NCBI GenBank assembly: GCA_013423325.1
Contig: BLJB01000180.1
Coordinates: 1 to 64,000, forward strand
Direction: 5' to 3'
Length of the DNA stretch: 64,000 bases
Source: Usnea hakonensis
Taxonomy: Eukaryota; Ascomycota; Lecanoromycetes; Lecanorales; Parmeliaceae
Shown here piece by piece: positions 1 through 12,463 of the stretch. How positions within the stretch are numbered: the stretch's first letter is position 1; the number at the start of each line of letters is the position of its first letter. The translations under genes were made by a program, and so were the position numbers. The notes below the pieces were generated by a model, which did not search any database, was not told the DNA's origin, and worked only from the letters and a program-made list of their open reading frames with translations.

Positions 1-349
1 GCCCGGGGCCCATTTGACCGTTAGTTGCGCCCGGGGCCGTACCCCCCGAATTGCCGATGTAGCTCTATTTTCCTATCTTATAATAGCTTACTAATCCTAA
101 TATACTTCTTAATATACTTACGGAGCTAGTATATTAATCCTAGATAAGTCTTAAGCTTCTATAATATATCTAGAAAGATAAGTAAGCTAATAGTATAAAT
201 CTTATCTTCAAAAGTAGTAAAGCCTATTAAATTAATATATTTATTTAGAAGTTTAATTAACGGGTAAGCTATAAAGGTCTTAATAGGCTAAATATAGATA
301 TATATCTAAATAAGTATTTAAAAGACTCGCTCGAGGTATACTAAATATT

Positions 350-880
350 CCTAAAGAGTCTTAAAGGTAATAATAATATTATTAATATAGACTTTTATAA
401 AGTCTTTAAATAGTCTTAGAATATATTTAATTTATCTTTATATATAAGTAACTAATCCTTTATAATTTATAACTATTACGTTAAAAGTTTTCTAGCCTTT
501 ATAATTAGTAATAATAGTTTACTTATAGCGGTCTTCTCTTATAATACGCTAATAGTAGAAAAAGGATTAAGTATCTAGAATTATAATATAAAGATAGCCT
601 TTTATAAAGGCGATTATATCCGCTTAAAAAGAGACTAGGTATATATTATTCTAGACTATCTTATTTAATTCTCTAATATCTATTACTAGTCTATTATTAT
701 ATTTCCCGTTTAATAGAGTTTTCTAGATAATAAAGACTAACTAGCTAAATAGTATACTTTCTATCTTAACTAAATCTATCTAAAATAGTCGACCCTAAAT
801 ATATAGTTTATTAAAGACTCGGTTAACTACTTCTCTCTTCTTTATATCTAATAGATAAATCTAGATTTTAGTAGGAGTAT
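350..880 (-). pseudogene. Decayed reverse transcriptase of the outer element
   Basis: With stops ignored, one minus-strand frame reads through the palm and fingers of a gypsy RT: LVIDIRELNK, SFFYY.RIIREDRYK, TFNVIVI.YKG and VYINN (catalytic pair at 378-389). The many TAA/TAG codons sit where CAA/CAG or TGG would be expected, consistent with C-to-T and G-to-A change at CpA/TpG. No function can remain. The family call rests on motif order and wording, not on an alignment. Confidence 0.7.
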
Positions 881-3780
881 ACTTTTCCTAGTCTATCTAT
901 AAGGGAATTCTTATCTAGTATTATTCTAATAGATCTATAAAAGATCTATAGTCCTTTTAAAGCTCTAGATAAACCTCTATAAGTTTATAAAAGGGTACTA
1001 TAATATCGCTATTCTTATAGATAGTAATACTATTAGCTATTTTAGTTTCTTTAATAGCTAATAATTTAGTAAACTTAGAACTCTTTATAGCGGTAAGCTC
1101 TTTATAGTACTATACTTCTTTCTCCTAAAATACTAAATCTAGCTTAATAAGATTAACTTCTAATATAGTATCTAATATAGTAAGGTAGTAGTTATCGTAA
1201 TTAATTTTTAATATAATATTTAGATATAAATACTTAGGAAGGACTATAGGCTTACTAGTATTATTTCTAGTAATAATTAAATAGAACGAATTATTAATAA
1301 GATAAATATATAATGAGACTACTAAAATACTAGGCTTAAATAAGAAATCCTAATTATCTAATAAAGTAGTATAAAAGACTAAAATAACTATCTAGCTATT
1401 TAGTAGTACTACTATTTTCTACTCTATTACTATAGACTTTATTATAATACTATAAGTCCTAGGCTTAAAATTAATTTCTATTATAGTATTATATAATCTA
1501 ATATATACCTAGCCTCTAGAAGTTATAATATTAATCTTTTCCGAGCTAATAATATCTATTCCTAGTAGTATTTTAGCTTTTAAATTATTAATAAGATAGG
1601 CTTCCCTAGTTAATTTAATATAGATATCTTTATCGAGGTACTTCCTAGAAAGATATATTTCTAGAAGTATATATTCTCGAGTAGAGTAGTAATTACTACT
1701 AATTCCCTAAACTAATATTAGTAAGGCTATTATCCGGATATAGATTCCTAGGAGTTACTCTAAGAGAAAAGCCCGGTTAATTAATATAATTAAGTATCTA
1801 GAATCTATATAGACTACTATTACTATTATAGTAGTAATTAATACGATAAAAAAAGTTAGGAAGTAATAATTATAGAATCTAAATCTAATATTAAGATTAA
1901 TAATTATAATAGTAGATTCTACTATTTTAATCTCTTTATAGAATATAGTAGCTATAATAAAAATAGCTATAAAAGGCTTTAATAAATAGTCCCTAATATA
2001 AATATACTTATATAGTAAATTATTAGATAGAAATTCTAATTAGTAATAATAATACGTATAGACTATTACTAGTAAGGCTACTAAGATAGTTAGGATATCT
2101 TCTTCTTTAGACTAATAGCTAGGATTATAATAGTCGATATTAAGATTCTCTAGATAATAGTTATCTAGATTAGATAAATTAGAAGGCTATTAGTTATTAT
2201 CCTCTTCTATCTCCTTATTATCTTCTATAATAGCGTATACTATAGGCTTCCGCTATTAAACCTTCTTATTAAAAGGCTTCTTCTAACTACTAGTAATAGG
2301 CTTTTATATCGGCTTTAAAGGTAACCCTTTTACTACGTTTTCTAGTAGTAATAGCTACTTAGTAGGTAGTAGCCTAGAAACGTAAGGCCGATCTAAGTAC
2401 TATAGATAGTTATTATTATAGTTCTAATAAGGATAGTAGGGGATATCGGCTAGAGGTTATCTATAGTATAATATAAATTTCTATTCTAGATATTATTACT
2501 ACTAATTTTATTATTTTATAGCTTACTTTCTAGAGGAGTAATTAATATTATTAGAGTTATAGAAACCTAATATAGAGCGTCTAGTAAGCTCTATCTATAT
2601 ATTTATTTAGATATCTAGTTATTCTATAAACCCTTTTACGATAGTAGTACTAGAGGGTTCTAATATATAGATCCTAAATTCGACTACTAGGTTATTCTAG
2701 ATTATTATTAATTATCTTTAGACTATAAGTATCTAAGCTATCTTAGTATATTAAAGGATATTCTAAATAAAATTACTATAAAGGTATATATAATTCCTAA
2801 TATTATTAAGGATATACTTCTTCTTCTAAAGTAGTTCTTAGACCTTAAAAGTCTAAATTTTAAATCGCTTAATAAGCTAATTATACTAGCCCTCTAGTAA
2901 TACTATCTATAATAAATCCTTTTTAGTATTATTAAGCTTAATAAAATACTAGCTTTACGGCTCTCCTTAGAAGTATTTAGGGAGTATAGTATATAATTTC
3001 TTAGGGGGCTATAGCTTCGTAAAGTCTTTTAATCTATTAATAAATATATATATATCTTGATAAAATAAGTAACGGCTAACTATAATAATAGAAGTATTAT
3101 CTAGATCCTTAAGGCTATTATTAAAGAATCCTACTTTTTCGGCTTTCTAGTCTCGCTAATTAGAATTAACTACTACGGTAGTAGGAGTAGATAACGATAT
3201 TATAATAGACCCTACTATAGTAGTAATAGAGGTTAATCTAATTAAAGTAATAATTATATTCTATTATTTAATAGTAAAGCTAGTAACTAGGGTACTCTAT
3301 AACTATCTACTAGAGCCTTCCCTAGTATTATTATTAGCTATTAGATTTCGGGATTCTAGTACCTTTTCTAGATTTCGAGATAATAACTAACCTCGAGGTA
3401 CGTCTTTAGTCTAATTACTAAATACTAAAGGCGTTAGGGTAGACTATAGATAATAAAAAATATATAGAGTATTAAAGTTAAAGCTATTAAGATCTCGCTT
3501 AAAAACTATCTTATTAATAGTCTAGACTTACGGCTAGCGATATATAGATAATATTAATTATAATTATTATTCTTAATCTAATAAATTAGGAGATAGAGGC
3601 GAGATTATTCTACTAGTAATATATTAGATAATATATTTTATCTATCTTAATAAGTCTTTTATAAAGGCGTAATTAGTATATAAAAAGGTAGTAATCTTAT
3701 AAATATAAATAATAATTTACTCGCTTAAAAGATTAAATAGTATTATAAAGGATTTAGAGTATTACTAAAGGCTTCTAGTA

Positions 3781-3785
3781 GTAAA
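3781..3785. repeat. Target-site duplication GTAAA (left copy)
   Basis: The five bases GTAAA directly precede the left LTR and recur directly after the right LTR at 10466-10470. A 5-bp duplication is the usual footprint of gypsy-type integrase and fixes the element limits. Confidence 0.9.
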
Positions 3786-3981
3786 TGTTAGGACTGCAAC
3801 TAGACATATGTCAATAGTGGTATATAACGAGGATTCAATTGATGAGGAGGTAAAATCTATATACAGGTATAAGAAAGATATATAGGCAGAGAAGTACCAA
3901 GGCACTAAACCCGAATAGGAAGGATATCACGTATCTCCTTCAGCCGCGCAATCAGCCCTACGAGTAGTCACACTCGTAACA
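3786..3981 (-). repeat. 3' LTR of the inner retrotransposon
   Basis: 196 bp, starting TGTTAGGACTG and ending CTCGTAACA on the plus strand. It matches 10270-10465 with differences that are mostly C/T and G/A transitions. Unlike the flanks it keeps many CA and TG dinucleotides. On the coding (minus) strand it is the downstream LTR, next to the polypurine tract. Confidence 0.93.
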
Positions 3982-5613
3982 TTACCCCCCCCCCTTAGAA
4001 GGCATATCCGCATGCCTTAAGAGATAATACTTATTATTAATATAATATTATACTATTCCAGGCCGCCCGATATAAAGCGATTTAGTTATAGATTAATAAA
4101 ATAGTTAATAAAAAGGGTATTTAGGCACGGAATAACTATTTAATATTCGATTTTTAAGCAGAGAAGGAAGTATAGAATAAAGGCCTCTTATTAGTCGGAT
4201 ACTTCCAAACTAAACCGAACCTTAATACGGAGCCTTATACGGAGCCTTATTATAAACTTTCTCTAAAAAAATCTGGCCAAATACTAAAAGGTAATTTCGA
4301 TATAGGGTATTATCGGCGACAATAAGGCTCTAGGGGTAATACCGAATAATATCGGAGGGTCTTTTTATATATATTAATAAGGGGAGTATACGTAGTAGAC
4401 CTTATATAACGTAGATATTAAGAGGTAAGAGCCTTTAGTCGCTTTTTCTTTAACCTTAATTTACTAAAAGAGATAACCTAAATTCGCGAAAGCAGTTAAA
4501 TAGCGTAATATCTAAAGTATTACTAAATCGAAACTACTTTAATAGGGCTAAGTTTCAATATTAATAAGCTACTTTTAAATATTATTTATAGAACTTATTA
4601 ATAACCTCCTTAATATTATCGAACTCTCCCTAGTCTATATAATACTATTTATTATCCCTCGGTATATTAGTCTACTTAACTTTATACTATAGACGGCCAT
4701 AGTAGCGGCGAGAGTCTAGTACGTTATCGACATTCTATTCGTTACCTTTTAGTAAGACCTTCGGCTTCGGCAGAGGCCTCTACTATCCCGGAAGAGGGTT
4801 ATCGGGGTACTTCTAAAGATACTATAGGTAGAATACGTCATAGATCTACTATAAACGAGGGAGATCTAGGCGGTAGGTAATACTAACTTACTAGATAATC
4901 TTATAGGAACCTAGTTATTTATTTTCTAGATCCTTATAGGGCCTCGTTATCTTAATATATTTAGAAGATAACTATACTTAATTATTAATATCGAATAAGA
5001 CTTTCTTACGATACTTATTCGCTTATCTTTATATCGCGATTTAGGAGGACTCCAAGTATTTCTTACTATATTCCAGGATCTCTTCTATCCTCTTAATAAT
5101 ATCTTCGGCCTTTAAAGCTTATAGTCTCTCCCTTATAGTCTTATAGTTAGTTATATTAGAGTTAAAGCTTATTTAGGGGTTAAATCCTTTATTTATAAAG
5201 AAGGGAGCGAGAGAGGTAGATAAGACTATATTACTATTATTAGCGAACTTAACTATAGGAACCTACTTAGCCTAATCGTCCTATATATAATTATAGAAGA
5301 TCCGAAGGCCTCTTTCGATATCCTAATTCGCTCTCTTAATCTAACTATCTATTTATAAATAGTAAGCGGTAGAGAGGTTAACTTAGATTCTTAGTCTCTT
5401 ATATAGACTCTTCTATAGGGTAGATATAAATTACGGGCCTCTATCTAATATAATAGAGCTTAGGAATCTATAGAGCCTATATAAGTTCTAGAGAAAGATC
5501 TATATTAAGGACTTAATAAAGGTCCTATTATTACTCTAGAAGTATAGTATATAGTATCGCTCCTTAGTAAGGCGATAGATAAGAGTATATATAGTATTAA
5601 ATCCTTCTAAAAG

Positions 5614-6948
5614 AGGAAGGCCGGTAATAAAATCTATTAATATATCTTACTAGCGAGCCTATAGGATTAGTAATAGTACTAGTAATCTATTTATCTTACT
5701 CTAAGGCGCCTTACTATATTAATAGTTATAATAGTTCGCGATATACTATCTAATCGTTACTATATAGCTAGGCTAGTAGTAATATTAATATAGAAGATCT
5801 ACCGTTCGTCTTATTCCGGGATAACTACTTAAAGGTTAGTTATAAATCTTATTAAGTACTAAGATATAGAGGGAGTCTAGGACCTATAATAGGCCTCTTT
5901 TAAAGAGTACTCTATTTACTACTTAGTATTATTCGAGCTTAATTCTATATAGTTTACGAGTACTATTAGCTACCGCGTCTCTATACTCCTAATATCTAGG
6001 GTTATCTTTATTTATCTAATAAACGTATTCGAATAGGCTCGCTTCCTCCTAATCTATAGCGCGAATATTAATATAATCTAATATTAAAATTATTTAGTAT
6101 TATTAATATATCCTCTCGTCCTCCTAATTAATAGGGCGAGCGTTCGCTATTCTAGTAAGGGCGTCTACCTTCGAGTTACTTTTACCGGTATAGAAGATTA
6201 CTTAGAAATTAAACTTAGATAGGATATCTAGGTAACGAGCCTAATAGTAAGTAAACTCTTTATTTTCTATAAAGGTCTTTAGGGCCTAGTAATCGATAAA
6301 GACTTAAATAGATAAATTAGTATACTCGAGTTCGGGGCGCTAATATTCGAAGTATCTAATAATTACTAGTAACTCTTTATTATATATATAATAGTTATAC
6401 TTTATAGGGACTATTATCTTATTATAGAAGGCTACCGGGTAAAGTATACCCTTATTATTATACTAGAATAGGATTCTATTAGTAACGAAATTAGATATAT
6501 TAGTTTCGAGTATAGTCTATCTCTTTAGATTAAAGTACTTTAGTACTAGGACGTTTACTACTTACTTTTTAAGACTCTTAAAGGCTTCTAAATAGGCCTT
6601 ATTCTATACGAATAGAGTATCCTTTCTAATAAGGAGCACTAAGGGCTTTACTAGCCTTAAGAACTTATAGATAAAACGCCTATAGAAGTTAGTAAATCTA
6701 ATAAAGCCTTATACCTCTTTTAGATTCGTAGAAGAAGGCTATTTAACGATAACTTCTATCTTTTTAAAATCTATTCGAAATCCTTTACCTAATACGATAA
6801 CGCCTAGGAAGACTATCTCTTCTATATTAAATTCGTACTTCTTAATATCTACCTATAGACTAGCCTCTTAGAGGCGAGAGAGTACTTTTTAAACGTGATC
6901 TTAGTACTCCTTATTCGATTTACTATAAATAAGGATATTATCGAGATA
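5614..6948 (-). pseudogene. Decayed pol (RT to integrase) of the inner element
   Basis: Motif-bounded part of the dead pol gene. YLDN followed by ILIYSKSNKE at 6937-6948 and downstream is the RT catalytic box, with its second Asp codon changed to AAT. DFITGLP at 5614-5634, preceded by DILI, is the first catalytic Asp block of a gypsy integrase. RNase H should lie between them. Many stops interrupt every frame. Any C-terminal chromodomain would lie left of 5000, but I could not confirm one. Confidence 0.82.
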
Positions 6949-9900
6949 TACTTAATAGAAGTTATCTAGAAATTCTTATAATACCTTATTAATATACTAC
7001 TAGAAAGAGCTTAGTCTATTAGTTAGTCCAAATAGAAGGACTCGGTATTTATATAATCCTAGAGCTATTATAAAAATAGTTAAATCCTTACTTTTAGGAT
7101 CTATTCGGAGCTTATTAAATACTATAATAATATCTAAGCGAGTAAGGTATTTATATTCTACGATCTTTCTAATAACCTCTTCTATAAGAGGAAGGGGATA
7201 CCGGTTATACTTAGTAAGGGTATTCAGCTTTCGATAATCTATATAGAATCGTAAGTCGCCATTAGATTTTAATATAAAGAGGATTAGTAACGCGTAAGAA
7301 GCTTTACTAAGAGTAATAAATCCCTTAGAGAGATTCTTAAAAAGATACTCCTTAACTCGCTATATCTTATATAAAGATATATAGTATACTCTACTCTATA
7401 GGGGCTTTATATTAGAAGTTAGCTTAATCTTATAATTATAGGACCGGTAAAAAGGAAGTTTATTAGTCTAGATATAATCGAAGATATCTTAAAAGTTATA
7501 ATACTTAGAAGGAAGCTTCTTCTATACTATCTCGTAATCTACCTTAAGCGCCTCTATAGCGTTTACTCCTAGAGTATTTAGGTAGTCCTTCTAATTAATA
7601 AGGATAAGAGTATCGATATCCTCTATTAATATAGTAAATAGCTAAGTCTCTTTAGCCTTTACCTAATAAGCGAGAAGACTAAAAGCTTCTACGTTTATAC
7701 TTTATATAGTAAAGACCTCTTTTTTAGTTAATAGGTATTCCCTCTATAGAATCCTAGGGGTAAACGGGGTAAATAAGATCTTAGTAATTTATACTTCTAG
7801 ACTAGTATTAGTAGGAAAGATTACTAAATTAGATTATATATCTAGTAAGACTCTATTTTAGTTTATCTAGGGCTTACCTAGAATAACTATATATTATCCT
7901 AAATCGATAATAAGTATAGGGACTATTAATTCCTAATAACTATTAATTTCTAGATTAGATAGAATTAAGTAAATAATAGGAGTTTTTAATATATTACTAT
8001 TATATCTATATATATAGCGAGGCTTAAAAAGAGGTATAGATAAGATTCTAAAAGTAGTATATATAACCGGAATCATCCTCTTATTAACGAAGTAGTATCT
8101 AGTAGTACTAGTATCGACTAAAAGAGGCGATTAGTATCTCTTTCCTTAACTATATAGTATACCTAATATAGTAAAAGGCCTTTTAGAAAATAGGGAGGAC
8201 TCGGGTACGATTTAAAGGGCGAGTACGAGTCTATCTTTATCGTTATAGGGATAAGATCCTACTACTATACTATCTCCTACCGAGTCTCTAGTAGAGGATA
8301 GTTATTTCCCGAGCCCTCTAAATCTTTATAATAGTCTAAATTATATACCCCGTCTATTAAGATCTCGTAAACTCGTAGGTCTTATTTATACGAGTTTAAA
8401 TTATACTCGTCTAAGTAGTCTCTTACGCGATAACCTTTTTTATAATATTTAAAATAAATATCCTCGTCTACGTCCTTTATATAAGTAGTCTTACTCGATA
8501 AGGTATATTATATCGAAGGACTATAAATAGGTTTAAAAGCTATCTTTAATAGGGTAGAGATAAATACTACCCTCTTAATATTTTATAATCTATCTTCCTA
8601 TAAGACCTTATCTCGGTTTTCTTATATAATTCGCTATAAGTTATCGAGCTTCACTATATACTTCTTAGCCTCTTTAAGGGTTTCGAACTCGAATTATTAA
8701 TTATCCTAAGGGATCTAAAGCCGGGTAATTACTTTATTATATAACTCCTTAATTAGGAGGTCCTCGTTATATTTAAGGTAAAAGGATAATCGTCTAAAGT
8801 CTAAATAAAAGTCTACGAACTATATAGTATCTATCTAAAGGGCGGTAAACTATTATCTATAGTTCCGCTTATGATTAGAGTCTTCGAATATAGTAGCGAG
8901 TTTATCTATAATATCCTAGATAATAAGGAAGGGGTTATTCGCGTTAGCCTCCTAATAAGAGTAAATTTACTTTACTACCTTTCCTCTAAAACGTAAAAAT
9001 ATATAACTTATACGGCTCTTATCGTTATCCTAATAATCCTTATTAACCTTTAGTTTAATTATTATTTTGCTCTTCTAATCCTCCTAGATAGGATCTATAC
9101 TATTAATAAAGAGAGGAGGATCGGGATACTTTTAAGAGCGCTTAATAGTAATTACGGAAAACGACTCTATACTATTTTAAGCGTTTCAAAATCGTTCTAA
9201 TTCAAAATTTATAGACGCGAGATCCTCTTATATATCTATTAATCGTTACGTAGTAAGTCGTCGCTTTACGGTCTCCTTTTCTAATAACTAGGAGATCTAA
9301 ATACCTATATCCCTCTCTTAATAGATCTAATTTAATATACCTAGAAACTCCTTAGGGTTCTCCCTAGCCTATCATATAAGTTCGCCCACCGAGGAGATAT
9401 CCTATAGCGTAGCTACGTTATTACTTCTAGCCTAAAGTATTAAGACCTTTCGGGATACTCCTCTTAGCTATTATAGACGGTTAGTTAGATTAGGGTAACG
9501 AGGAGTATCCGAAGGCCCTAAAGTATCGGGTTCTAAGGTTTAAGAGGCCTCTTAGAATACGTTATAACGGGCCCCGTCCTTATCCGAGGAGTTATAGAGT
9601 TCGTCCCTTAGGAGGGAGACCAATCGTTCGTCTTTATTACTTAGGAGCGATATATTCTAAGGCTCTCGGAGTTTACCCGACCGAGTAGTTAATAGAGCCA
9701 TTTAGTAATTTGGTAAATATTAAAAGGATCTTAGGAAAGAAGTAAAAAGTAGTAGGGAAATACTTTTACTCTCCCAGATTTATAATAGGAATTATAGCTA
9801 ATATTAGGAGATAGTTAACTCCTTTTTCGAACTAGATATTAAGAAAGTAAAATTTTCTCCTCTTAATATATTAATTACGGGGAGTCTTAAATAACCATTT

Positions 9901-10269
9901 ATTAACCGATTTAATTTATTTAAAGTATTAAAATATATTTAAAGTATATATTAAGAAAGGCGTCTCTCCGCCTATAATATTATTATATTATTATTATTTA
10001 ATAGGTTAGCTACGACTGTACCTTCTTAAGGCGATTTCTTTCTATATTATCGACAGTATAGTCCTTCGTCGAATACTCTTCTATCTAGCGTACCGTATTA
10101 CTTAGGCGTACTAGTAACACTCCGTATTATTTAGGATATACCTAGTATATCGTTACTAGGCCGTTAACCTATAAACACCCCCTCTCAGGTTCTTTTAGCT
10201 CGTCTAAAGCCTCGAGCGGAATAGTAATAGGATTATTAGTATCGTACAATTAATAGATCAATTAAATAA

Positions 10270-10465
10270 TATTAGGACTATAACTAGATATATATTAATA
10301 GTAGTATATAACGAGGATTTAATTAATGAGGAGGTAAAATCTATATATAGGTATAAGAAAGATATGTGGGCAGAGAATTGCCAAGGCGCTAAACCCGAAT
10401 AGGAAGGGTATCACGTGTCTCCTTCAGCCGCGCAATCAGCCCTACGAGTAGTCACACTCGTAACA
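10270..10465 (-). repeat. 5' LTR of the inner retrotransposon
   Basis: 196 bp matching 3786-3981. The first 105 bases carry many C-to-T and G-to-A changes (terminal TG became TA), while the last 90 bases are nearly identical to the other LTR and still hold CA/TG. GTAAA follows at 10466-10470. The primer-binding site should be just left of 10270 on the minus strand, but mutation has made it unreadable. Confidence 0.92.
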
Positions 10466-10470
10466 GTAAA

Positions 10471-11109
10471 TAGGAGTAGTAGTAGGCTTTAATAGCTAGC
10501 TTTCTAGACTAAGATAATAGTAGAAGTAATTAGAATAGACTTTAGAAAAGAAGCTAGAAAAAAAGTAGATAATAGCTTTCTAAAGTAGATAGAAGCCTCT
10601 AACCGGAAACCTTTACTAGATAAATACTTAGTAAGACCTCCTAATAGAAAATCTAATATAGTAGATAAGCCGTCTAGTATAGTACTATTATAATTAATAA
10701 CTAGGAAATCTAATAACTAGGAGTCGATATAGAGATAGTAATTATAGTAATTATAGCGATTATAGTAGAGGCGGAAAGCGGATCTCTATATTAAGATCCT
10801 AAAATAGGAATTAGTAGTAGAAATAAATAATTTCTACTATAACTAATAGAGGACTCGGAAAGATAATAAGTAACTAATTAATAGTAGTAGTTTACTATAG
10901 CAAATATTACTACTAACTATAATAATAGTTACTAATTAGTAATATAGTATAAATAGTAGTAAGTAAATATAAATAGTTATATTATACTATAGAAGTAAAT
11001 ATAAAGATATAGAGTAAATTATAGCCCGAAGGCCAAGATCACTCTAAGTCAGATCTGGAAGCTAGCCCCACATGGACTAGTCCGATCCGGACCTTCCAGT
11101 ATCGTGACA
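10471..11109 (-). mobile_element. Outer retrotransposon, right part with probable 5' LTR edge
   Basis: Continues the older element after the inner insertion. Most is RIP-mutated, presumably gag and leader, but no gag motif could be read. Bases 11024-11109 are a sharp GC-rich island. On the minus strand it starts TGTCACGATACTGG, which looks like the start of an LTR (TGT...), so 11109 is taken as the 5' edge. The matching 3' LTR would lie left of the window, so the call cannot be checked here. Confidence 0.55.
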
Positions 11110-11980
11110 GATATAACGCTAATTAGAATTTATTTAATATAACGATTACCTTTTAGACCTTAGTTAATATATTATAATTAATAGAGAGGAAGCTCTTACT
11201 AGTATATTTAATAGAAATACTCTTATCTAAATATACTAGCTAATTATCTCGCTACTCGATTAATTATTATATCTACTAGTCTTATAGATCTTAATTATAT
11301 TAAGCTATTATTTATCTATACTTCTTTTAGCTAAAATCTAGGCGTTTAAGCTTACGCGATATAATAGACTTATTAATAAGGAGATTAAACTCGTTATATA
11401 AAAAGAAGCGTATCTTATCTATATACGCTATAAGACGTTTATTAAGATAATTAAATATTATTATATTATATACGAGATCTAGAGTACGAGCGCGTCCTCT
11501 ATAATTAATAGGCTCTAAGACTACCTCCCCTTATTTCTCCTAATATTTATAATATTAATATATTAAGGACTTATTAACTTAATATTTTAAGGCGATCTTA
11601 CTATTTATTTATTTATACTCTAAGTTATACTTAATAGCCGCTTTAATCTAGGGCGAATACGAGAGGCCTACTATAATAGTAATAGTAAGATATATAGTAA
11701 CTATATAATATATTATAAAAGATAGAATAAGGTCTTCTATAATAGCTATAAAAAATATAAAAGAGATAGTAATAATAAAAAAGATATATATAAAAGAGGT
11801 AGAGTTAAATATTATATTATAACTATAGAGAAGGCCGCTAAGAGGTATAGTAATAGTAAAGATACGTATCTAATTACTATACTAAATTATTATAGAGGCT
11901 ACTAATAAGATTATATATCTCTTTTACACTTTTCTTAGTAATCTTTATAGTAATAGCGAGGTTACTAGTATCTAGCTTAT
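11110..11980. other. RIP-mutated repeat of unknown class
   Basis: AT-rich, CpA/TpG-poor sequence with stops in all frames, like the retroelements to its left, but I found no RT, integrase or transposase motif. It ends abruptly near 11980, where composition becomes that of ordinary genic DNA. A 7-bp inverted repeat (ATTTGGT at 11981-11987, ACCAAAT at 11997-12003) stands at the boundary. It could be a transposon end or chance. Confidence 0.5.
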
Positions 11981-12463
11981 ATTTGGTGGGTTCCGTACCA
12001 AATTTTGGTGGGGGAGGCATTATGGTTTCGCTAACGGCCAAAATTCGGTTGATTTGCAACAGGCTGTAAGAACGGGAGATAGGCTGACTGTGCCCACAAT
12101 GCGGCTTATGTGTTTCGTTTCTGTACCACATTTGTTGTCATAATCAGCTGGTCTTAGATGCAGGTACCAAAGGACAAGATCTGCATAACTACAAGCCGTA
12201 ATTGGAAGACTCAGCATGTACGTGCCTCATGCTCTGCGGCCAAGAAGAATGCTCAGCTGAAGATCGTATTCGACCCCTTAATTTTCCAATTTGGATTGTG
12301 CAAAGACCCAGACCCAGGTCATCCGCCGGACTATATGTTTTCGCTTCCCGCGTCAGATTGCAAAATTGACAATCTTCAGGATTTCATTTGCAACGCTGTG
12401 GTCCGGTCTATTGCATCGACGTCGATGTTCTGGCTTCATTGTAAATATTTCACTTGAATTTGA

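Larger units (their letters stand above)
1..3785 (-). mobile_element. Outer RIP-mutated Ty3/gypsy-like retrotransposon, left part
   Basis: Very AT-rich sequence with hardly any CpA or TpG outside bases 1-60, the hallmark of RIP, and no long open frame. Translating the minus strand through the stops at about 350-880 gives a recognisable gypsy-type reverse transcriptase, including VYINN where VYIDD is expected (both Asp codons changed GAT to AAT, as RIP does). RT lies at the left and the gag side at the right, so the integrase would lie beyond base 1. The element continues at 10471 after the inner insertion. The first 60 bases (GC-rich, with GCCCGGGGCC repeated at 1 and 29) are not RIP-mutated and may belong to a different sequence. 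Confidence 0.75.
3786..10465 (-). mobile_element. Complete but RIP-killed Ty3/gypsy LTR retrotransposon, nested
   Basis: 6680-bp element with two 196-bp LTRs (TGTTA...TAACA ends) and a GTAAA duplication on both sides. It reads on the minus strand: a run of ten C at 3985-3994 is a polypurine tract (G10) on that strand next to the 3' LTR. Reverse transcriptase (YLDN at 6937-6948) precedes integrase (DFITGLP at 5614-5634), which is the Ty3/gypsy order. gag should lie around 8.3-9.7 kb, but no motif was confirmed there. The interior is saturated with stops and nearly free of CpA/TpG, so it cannot move by itself. It split the older element whose halves lie at 1-3785 and 10471-11109. Confidence 0.93.

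Noticed and set aside
3985..3994. Run of ten C taken as an assembly artefact
   Set aside because: Its position next to the LTR and its strand fit the polypurine tract of a minus-strand retroelement.
11110..11980. Possible pogo/Fot1 transposase remnant
   Set aside because: No catalytic or helix-turn-helix motif could be read convincingly through the RIP stops, so it is left unclassified.
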